Assembly (NCBI GenBank): GCA_028532985.1
Contig: JANCIK010000009.1
Coordinates: 1,302,001-1,366,000, forward strand
Direction of reading: 5' to 3'
Source of the DNA: Stropharia rugosoannulata
Lineage: Eukaryota > Basidiomycota > Agaricomycetes > Agaricales > Strophariaceae
DNA: 64,000 nucleotides
The translations under genes were made by a program, and so were the position numbers. Below the pieces are notes generated by a model. It had not been told where the DNA came from. It saw only the letters and a program-made list of their open reading frames with translations, and did no database searches. This document shows positions 56,711-64,000 of this stretch, piece by piece (within the stretch, counting starts at the first letter, position 1; each line of letters begins with the position of its first letter).

Positions 56711-59700
56711 ATGAGGCCTCAAGGTTTAGTACAGGATCCCCTTCAGCATCTCAACGCAGTCGACCAGAAATTGTTCTACGAATATGGCGTCGGTCCTTCA
56801 GTCGCATCTCCCTTTGAATGTATCCACCACGCATTCGAAAATCACGCCCGCAACCAACCAAATGCTGTTGCAGTCGAAGACTTTGAGAATAAGATCACCT
56901 ACGCCGAACTCGATCGCCAGGCAAATTGCCTTGCCATCAATCTTCAAGCGAACGGTGTCACGCTAGACTCTCGTGTATGCTTTTTGGCAGAGCGCTCAAT
57001 CCCTATGGTCGTTGGAATTCTTGGAATTCTGAAGGCTGGAGCAGCATATGTTCCCCTTGACGGCAACATCGTTTCCGACAGCACTCTCAAGCACGCTCTT
57101 CTCGGTTCTACATCACCCGTAGTCCTTGTTCTGAAGAAATTCATTTCTCGCATTCACGATCGACAGCTCATCGTTCTTGAAGACACCATCTGCCGAGATA
57201 CGTTTTCCACCCACTGTGTAAAACCCCAAGATTTGTCCATTTCGACTCATGGAGTTTATGTCATCTATACAAGTGGTGCGTTATGGCTATCTAGCGATTG
57301 TTCCTTTCACTGACTAGATTTCTCAGGAACAACGGGCGTCCCAAAGGGTGTTGACGTAACTCACGGGAACGCGACTAATCGTGAGTGATCTCAGTGTTGT
57401 TTAATCTTAGCGCCCGACGCGAATTATTTTTAGTATTGTGCTTGGCACCCGGAAATCTTGGAATGCGACCTGGCCTTCGAGTATCCCAATTGATGAACAT
57501 ATCGTTTGATATGGCTGCATGGGTTAGTTTTCATGATTCATTATTATTTATGATATACGGCACTAAGAGTGTGACACCTCAGGAAATACTCGGTAGTATG
57601 GTCAATGGCAGCACTCTCTGCCTACGAGGAACAACATCGAAACAGTGGCGCGCAGTGATGAAGACGGTCGATATCGTTGTTGCGACGCCTTCCATGCTCA
57701 TGCCACATAAACCATCAGATTATCCCAATATAAAGACTATTGCTGTTGCTGGAGAGCCGTGTCCGAAAGGTAGTTTTCAGTCAATATCAAACTCAGACCC
57801 GTACTGAATTTGGACCAGCTCTTGCAGACGATTGGGCTGCGCATTGCCAGTTCTTCAACTCCTGCGGACCGACAGAGGCGAGTCTTTAGCAGCCATTGAT
57901 ATTAAGACGAAGTCGACTAACGAAAATACCACCAGATCACTATCGTCAATACTATGCATGATCATGTTTCTGGCAAGTTTCTGAGCATAGGAAAACCCAC
58001 GCCCAATAATTCTGTCTACGTTCTGGATCAAGATACCATGGATCCCTTACCTATAGGGTCTCTTGGAGTCATGTGGGCGGGTGGCGCAGGCATAACAAGG
58101 GGATACATCAATCTTCCCGAGAAGACTGCGGAACGGTATGTTCTGGATCCCTTTGCTAATGACGGGTTAGTGTCTTTTTATCTTAGCGTAACATTACTTA
58201 TGCGCTGCGCAGATCGATGATGTTTAATACCGGGGACCTGGGGTGGGGAATATTGCTCTTCATCACAACATAAAGACACTAATAGACTGATTCAGTCGCT
58301 GGCTGCCTAATGGCACATTGGAGCCGCTTGGAAGAATTGATAACCAAGTCAAAATCAAGGTATGCACATACGCTTTTTCTGTTACACCTGGGAAGTAATA
58401 TTCTCTATCAGGGATTCCGCGTCGAACTGGATGGTGTGGCATCGGCAATGGAGGTGAGAAAAAAGTGAAGTGTTTGAACGGACTGGTGCTAGACTATTCT
58501 CAAATAGACTTGCCAAGGAGTACAAGCTACGGTCGCACTCCTCATTGACTCGGAGCTGTGGGGCTTTACTACGCCGGCGAATATGGATGCTGACAAAATA
58601 CGTGCTGCGGCCGCCAAAATTCAGCCTTACTATGCGGTCCCAGCCCATATTTTATCCATGGATGAATTCCCACACACAGCGTGAGACTAAGTATTTTTAG
58701 TGCAACTAGACTGATTCTAATTCCTCGTTTATAGGAATGGGAAAACGGATCGGCGCGCTTTAGAAAAGCTGGCTAGGGATCATAAAGAATCTCAGGGAAT
58801 AACATCAACTCTTGCCGCGGCAGGGGCCGAGCCAGTAAGACCTCCCCCTCCCGCCTATCATCCCGGAACCAAGGAGGTGGACTTGGAAGCATCTACTGCG
58901 CCGCCAATTGATCGCACCCCAGTATCCATTGTGACCTCCAGCGTCACTGAGCTTGGATCAGAAGTCTCTTCTTTGGCTAAGCGAGAATATTCATGGAGTG
59001 GCTACGAAGACGACATATTGCCCGACAAAACACAAGGGAAACTCGTCCGTAACCTACGTCACCAAATATTTACTTTGTACCGCCGACTGTTTGGAGTCGT
59101 CTTCCTCACCAATCTCGGCGTCTTCATCTCTGTCATAATGCGAGGAGCAAATTCCCAGCAAATCGCTACTATTGTCATAGCTAACCTCTTTTGTTCTATT
59201 CTTATGCGTCAAGACTATGTCATCAATGCGTTCTTTAACGTATTTTGTGCTGTTCCCCCTTCGTGAGTCAAATTTTCGACTAAATCAGATTAGCGTTGAT
59301 CTTCCTTTCAGATGGCCTCTCGCAGTACGTCGGGTTTGCGCTCGGGTGTATCACATAGGCGGGCTGCACTCAGGTTGTGCCGTTTCGGGTGTTGTCTGGC
59401 TAGTTTTATTCACAGGACAGGCTACTAGAGAGTTCGTCCTCCACAGAAAAGTACGTGCAAATTAGTTTGATCGTATCTACCTTCTAACTTATCACACGCC
59501 TCGTCAGACCTCCGCACCAACAATTGCTATCACCTACTGTATACTGGCACTGCTTCTAGGGATCCTGGTTTTCGCACATCCTACAGTTCGATCCAAACAA
59601 CACAACAAATTTGAAGCTACGCATCGCTTCCTAGGATGGTCCGCTACTGCGCTCGTTTGGTGCCAGGTGAGTAGTCTTTCTATTCATTCGTGAATATATT

Positions 59701-60632
59701 GACAGCTAACCAAACTCATAGTTCGTTCTTCTAACCAATGACTACAAACTTCCCACTCAATCGCTGGGAATGACAATGATCAAATCCGCCCCATTCTGGT
59801 TACTTGTCGTTTTGACAGGCATGTAGTACCGTACTCATCATCCGACACCGAACATTGACCTTTCCATATATAGCATCGATTATCTTACCATGGGCGAGGC
59901 TGAGGAAAGTTCCTGTCAGAGCTCAAGTACTGTCGAATCATGCCGTTCGGCTGCACTTCGACTACGGTAAGTCAGCTATTACTGTGTCGCTGCTTACCGC
60001 GCTCTGAGCGATACTCTAGTTACGCCTATCCCTGGTAGCTTCACTCGGATTTCGGACAGTCCGTTGACTGAGTGGCATGGATTTGCGACAGTACCGGTCC
60101 CTGGAAAGAAAGGGTACTCTCTCGTTGTCAGCAAGGCCGGCGACTGGACTACCAAACAAATCATGCACCCTCCTACTGAACTTTGGGTCCGAGGTATCCC
60201 TACATTTGGTGTTCTTCGCATTGTACCTCTTTTCCGGCGCCTCGTGTTTGTCGCTACAGGCTCTGGTATTGGCCCATGCGCTCCGTGTATACTGGAGGGA
60301 AGAGTCCCTATTCGTCTACTTTGGACTTCGCCAAACGTACGAGAGACATTTGGTGATGAATTTGTCGATTCTATTCTTGGGGCGTCTCCTGACGCCGTGG
60401 TCTACGGTATGGAACAAATTTATCAAAATGTCGCATGACTGATGTCTCTGTCTTCTGTTTAGACACCCGAGCTCATGGAAAACCTGATATGGTCAAGCTT
60501 ACTTACCGACTCGTCAAAGAATTTAATGCAGAAGCTGTCTGTGTTATCTCCAACCAGAAGCTAACTCGCAAGGTCGTCTATGGAATGATGAGCAGGGGAA
60601 TACCTGCATTCGGTGCAATCTGGGATTCCTAA
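56711..60632 (+). CDS. NRPS-like adenylation domain fused to a TmpA-type membrane flavoprotein
   Basis: About 17 exons encode roughly 1000 residues. The N-terminal half is an AMP-binding (adenylation) domain: 'ITYAELDRQANCLA', 'GILKAGAAYVPLD', the phosphate loop 'YTSGTTGVPKG', 'NISFDMAAWEILGSM', 'NSCGPTE', 'TGDLG', 'GRIDNQVKIKGFRVEL' and 'NGKTDRRAL'. No carrier (thiolation) or condensation domain follows. Instead there is a linker, then five or six hydrophobic helices ('LFGVVFLTNLGVFISVIM', 'IAITYCILALLLGILVFA') and a cytosolic ferredoxin-reductase-like part with the nucleotide-binding 'FVATGSGIGPC', ending 'SRGIPAFGAIWDS'. That C-terminal half matches the TmpA family, described in Aspergillus nidulans as membrane flavoproteins influencing asexual development. 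The substrate is unknown. One intron (57878-57934) has a GC donor. Confidence 0.88.
57878..57934 (+). other. GC-AG intron in the A-domain/TmpA-like gene
   Basis: It joins the core motif 'NSCGPTE' to 'ITIVNTM'. The donor is gcgagt and the acceptor accag. A GT three bases later breaks the frame. Confidence 0.7.
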
Positions 60633-61343
60633 ACTCCCATAACATTTGACTGCCACTTATCATTACTCCTCAGTTTCAATCAAAGGGTTTATGCACTGCT
60701 AGAAAAGCCAGCTCAAGAAATGTTCGGTATCCAAAAGCGTTTCTAATTTTACTGTTACTTTCTTTAACGACGAACAACAACTACATGCATTCTTTTGTAT
60801 CATTACTCATTTCTCCCGGTATACACCCATGATCTGTACTTACATTATTTTTTTTTAAAAAGTGCCACCTTACGTGTACTTTATTAACGGTCTTCCTCTG
60901 TACTTCTAATAGCTCAAATGAAAGAAATTGGTTTCGCTTCCAACTATTTCATTTTCAAAATCATTTTAGCCCTTCCACATACTGCACATATGAGTCTCTC
61001 ATGCTATCCTTTGGACTAAAATCTTATCATACTCATATAATTTGCATATACTTGTCTGCCTTCGAAAAATTGCTTCGAAATTAAGTTTCAATACAAACAG
61101 TCTAGTATCACTACACGTCGTCTAGGCTGACTCGTACTTACCCCAGTCCCATTCTCAGTTAAGCACAAAGCATTGCCAGTGGAGTAAGTTCACAAATTTT
61201 ATGGGTGCTCCTTGCTCTTGCCAAGTTGGTCCTTGCTTTTTGCCTTGCTTGGTCAATAAAATCAAAATATTGAAGTTGTGAAATTCTCCGGTGTCAGTCA
61301 GCCGTGCGTGGGAATTCTATTATCCGACGCGCCTGCGATCTGC
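60633..61343. other. Intergenic (0.71 kb), AT-rich
   Basis: AT-rich with poly-T/poly-A runs (for example 60848-60860). Holds terminator and promoter sequence only, as far as I can see. Confidence 0.45.
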
Positions 61344-62877
61344 ATGAGGTCTTTCCCAAGTCTTTCTGATCATCTCTTCGCGCTTATGGAAACTGAATGG
61401 CTTCCGGACTGTTTAGCACTGGTACCCGATTTAACAAGTCGCGAAAAATGTATAGCAAGGTTCCAGCTCCAAGCCGGAATCACTTTGCTCTCTGATTCAG
61501 CATATGTTACTACGGTTCTTGGCTCCGAAAAAGGCCAGCGATGCGATTTTTGCTTGAGTATACCTGCAACTTTGAATGCTTTGAAGCGGTGCACTGGCTG
61601 TGGATCTTATTGGTACTGCAGTGAAATTTGTGATCAGTTCACGAGTTGTATTCATATGTGCCTCACATTGACACTTGCACGCCCCGTCTAGGTCAAAATG
61701 CTCAATGGAAAATTCATCACAAACGCATATGTAAAACGTACAATTCGTTTATTTCATCCCTGGAATACCAATCGGTCCCAAGTTATCAAAAATCAGACGC
61801 CATCTTGCTTTCCCATCTTGTTTCACGACTTTCACTGCTACCGGTGCCTTACAGCGTTCAAGAGAGTGGCTCCGACTCGCTCTTGATATCACTTCTTCCT
61901 TGCCCTGGCAACTCTTCCCCTCCCCCTCCTATATGCTCTATAAGACCGGCTCCCCCTCGCGAATTGGTGTCTCAGCTTCATGATCGTTTCGGTAATAATC
62001 ACTTTGCCGTCCATTCACATTTAAACACTGTTGGCCATGGAATATTTCCCAAAGCCAGCCGAACGTTCAATCATTCCTGTCTGCCAAATGCTGTTGCAAA
62101 ATATATTTTCTCGCCCTATAACCCAGTCCGCATAGAAATTATTGCACTTCGAGATATAGCTAAAGACGAAGAGGCGAGGATTTTCCCATTATTTCTGATG
62201 GAAAATTCCTGACTTTCTCATAGATATGCTTGCCTTACCTGGATCCGGCTTTGCTGGAAACACGCGAACAGATGCTTGAATTTAGCTATGGCTTTCAGTG
62301 CCAGTGTCTGACGAGTTCATTCTTACGTAAAGTTGGAGCTCTGCCAAGTGCGCCCATTACCACAAACGAAGTGGCAAGGGTGTCCAAGGAATTGCGCGAA
62401 TTTGTTGGATACGGTTCGGCAGTGGACTTGACTGTCAAAACTCTGAAGCATGTGAAGATGGACAAGCTCCCCACCTCCCTATATTGTGTGCTACGGGAGG
62501 CGTTCATTACCACTATCTCAGAAACCTTTAGCAAAGCATCGCACGAAGGCACTTATGATGCTGCTTTAGAAAGTGGTATGACTCTTTTGTCCTTATATTT
62601 ACTAGTGTATCCGCCCAACTATCCTCAAATTGGTGAGGAATTCGTGTACTTGACCTTATTCTATGCTCATGCAGTTAACGCAGGGATGCACCTACTAGAA
62701 TTGGCAAAGACCACATGGAATGCAGTTATCTTTGCGGGTCAAACACATGAGCGGGAATTGAGAGAACGGGCACGGGTGTTCTTGACTCATGCTCGCTGCA
62801 TCCTTGATGTCATGGGAAGCGAAGGCGACTCGGATGGGCCAAGGCACGAAATCGTTGTTTTAGATAACCTCCTATAA
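61344..62877 (+). CDS. SET and MYND domain protein (SMYD-like putative protein-lysine methyltransferase)
   Basis: Three exons (61344-61629, 61692-62173, 62224-62877) give 473 residues. The MYND zinc finger reads 'RCDFCLSIPATLNALKRCTG' then 'YWYCSEICQNAQWKIHH' with the final Cys in 'RICK'. The SET core has 'GHGIFPKASRTFNHSCLPNA' and 'DEEICLPYLDP', both hallmarks of SMYD enzymes. The usual post-SET CxCxxC appears as 'FQCQCLTS', where the third Cys is replaced. Helical C-terminal repeats follow ('YAHAVNAGMHLLELAKTTW'). The family methylates histone or non-histone lysines; the target is unknown. The second intron (62174-62223) seems to use a GC donor. The start was chosen as the first true ATG; the frame is open upstream. 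Confidence 0.85.
62174..62223 (+). other. GC-AG intron in the SMYD-like gene
   Basis: The donor is gcgagg after 'AKDEE' and the acceptor ctcatag before 'ICLPYLDP'. No GT is available nearby, and the joined product restores the SET motif. Confidence 0.65.
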
Positions 62878-63572
62878 AAGAAGAGCGCTGGTGCCTGATG
62901 TTAACCAACGTGTGTCTACATATTCCTAGTTTGCACAGACTACCCAAAGAAAATGGCGTATTCCTCAATTGGTAAAGGCGACCTGCAGAGTGCAAGCCTT
63001 TGCAAGCCACGCCAACTTTAAATCGTATTACCGATCTAATACCACATATGCCCACACTTGTCTTCTAAATAGACCTTCAAACCTATCGATGACGTCAGCT
63101 TCCTCGATTTTGAGTGCTGTCTAACCATCATCGGAGACTGCGAACATTTTCTTTTCTTTTCTCCGCAGTGCTTTGTACCGTATACTCAGGTCTACGGATG
63201 TAGTCACGAAAGGTTTGTACGAATGTAATTTCTATTCATATAGCGGCAGAACTGACTCGAATCCATACGAAATACTTCAGTTACACTTCCCACCGCCAGC
63301 TTGGCTAGCGGGTTTTAGTGCCAACGCCGCAAGACTAATGTTCTTCGGATGTGACGGGTTGATCGCAGAGTAATTCACCGAAACGAAGAATGCCTTATAT
63401 CCAGTACCTTTTCCCCCATCTTTTCGACCCTTGGCTAAGCACCATAGTCCGTTGGTTGCTCGCCTCAGCAAGCGCCATGCCGTTTCTTCGGGTCCCTTTC
63501 CTACAACCTCGTCGTTCGCTTCACCACCTTCGTTCCTTTCATCTCCCGACACTAAGAAACGCACAAGTCCCC
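62878..63572. other. Intergenic (0.7 kb)
   Basis: An upstream in-frame ATG at 63390 could extend the next gene, but the added residues look unlike a membrane-anchor start. Nothing else recognised. Confidence 0.4.
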
Positions 63573-64000
63573 ATGGAAGACACAAGTTCCTCACTTTTAC
63601 GTGGAGGGGCCTCCGAGACAGGCAGTAACTCTATTGTAACCAGGCGTCCCCCCCTTAAGCACAGGGTCGTCGTACCGCTTCGTGGCAGCACTCTTGCCAC
63701 ACTTTCTATCTTGACCTCATTATTCTTCATCATAATCCTTTCTCTATCCTTTGTTGGATCAGAGGCAGAGGGTCCGACTTTCGTTCCCGCGCTAAATACA
63801 GCAGCAGAAGTATCTCCCGGGGTAAATAATACCTTCAGATGCGTTGTACTGCCTAATTTCCTGCCCAGGTTGTGTTTGTCGGCGAGAGTGTTGATGTCGA
63901 TATAGACGAACCGGAAGTCTCTATTCGTTGGTCCATCGCCGCATGTGGGGCGGACTATGTGCTCCCGGGCTCATTTGGTATACACGGGGCCAGCAAATGT
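63573..64000 (+). CDS. Membrane-anchored protein, N-terminal part only (3' end outside window)
   Basis: Exon 1 (63573-63821) starts 'MEDTSSSLLRGGASETGSN', has a basic 'RRPPLKHRVVVPLRG' stretch and then one long hydrophobic helix ('TLATLSILTSLFFIIILSLS', about residues 43-65), giving a type II or multi-pass membrane topology. A 47-bp intron follows. Exon 2 from 63869 reads 'VVFVGESVDVDIDEPEVSIR' then 'WSIAACGADYVLPGSFGIHG', a beta-rich lumenal segment, and is cut by the window edge. I recall similar fungal membrane proteins but cannot name the domain. Confidence 0.65.

Overview
The window looks like a gene-dense piece of a filamentous basidiomycete genome, most likely an agaricomycete. The evidence is the very dense set of short spliceosomal introns (mostly 45-65 bp), the eukaryotic housekeeping proteins, and families typical of mushroom-forming fungi: a GH71 alpha-1,3-glucanase, a family-typical arrestin-like protein, and an AMP-binding/TmpA-like membrane flavoprotein fusion. 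I find 28 protein genes, two of them cut by the window edges. I see no rRNA, no convincing tRNA, no CRISPR array and no intact transposon.

Layout. 1-12.6 kb: a secreted beta-trefoil-like protein (cut by the left edge), a DCAF5-like WD40 protein, the queuosine-salvage enzyme QNG1, a 131-aa small protein, an arrestin-like protein, an unexplained 1.7 kb gap and an MFS sugar transporter. 12.6-25 kb: a ~1930-aa TPR/Mlp1 nuclear-basket coiled coil, divergent from ribosomal protein uS10 (RPS20), then Nop12 and the mitochondrial branched-chain ketoacid dehydrogenase E1 alpha subunit. 25-40 kb: a single-pass membrane protein, a small basic protein, a ZIP9-type transporter, V-ATPase c' (Vma11-like), a ZCCHC10-like zinc-knuckle protein, a nucleotidyltransferase-like protein, Sec14, the GH71 glucanase and V-ATPase d (Vma6). 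41-55.5 kb: a Dal5-type MFS transporter with very small exons, an uncharacterised F-box-like protein, then a compact group of NDUFAF6, an SDHAF1-type LYR protein, mitochondrial uL29m and Rad50. 56.7-64 kb: the A-domain/TmpA-like fusion, a SET-MYND protein and a membrane protein cut by the right edge.

Functional links. Most neighbours are unrelated housekeeping genes, as is usual in fungi. Three links stand out. Two V0 subunits of the vacuolar ATPase lie about 8.5 kb apart. Three mitochondrial biogenesis genes adjoin each other, two of them sharing a 227-bp divergent promoter. The A-domain/TmpA fusion is the only gene that looks like specialised metabolism, and it has no obvious biosynthetic neighbours.

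Gene structure is unusual in two respects. Five introns seem to need GC donors, and several genes contain micro-exons of 5-15 nt that restore otherwise broken conserved motifs. All splice models are by eye, from frame continuity, splice consensus and family resemblance; no alignment or transcript data were available.
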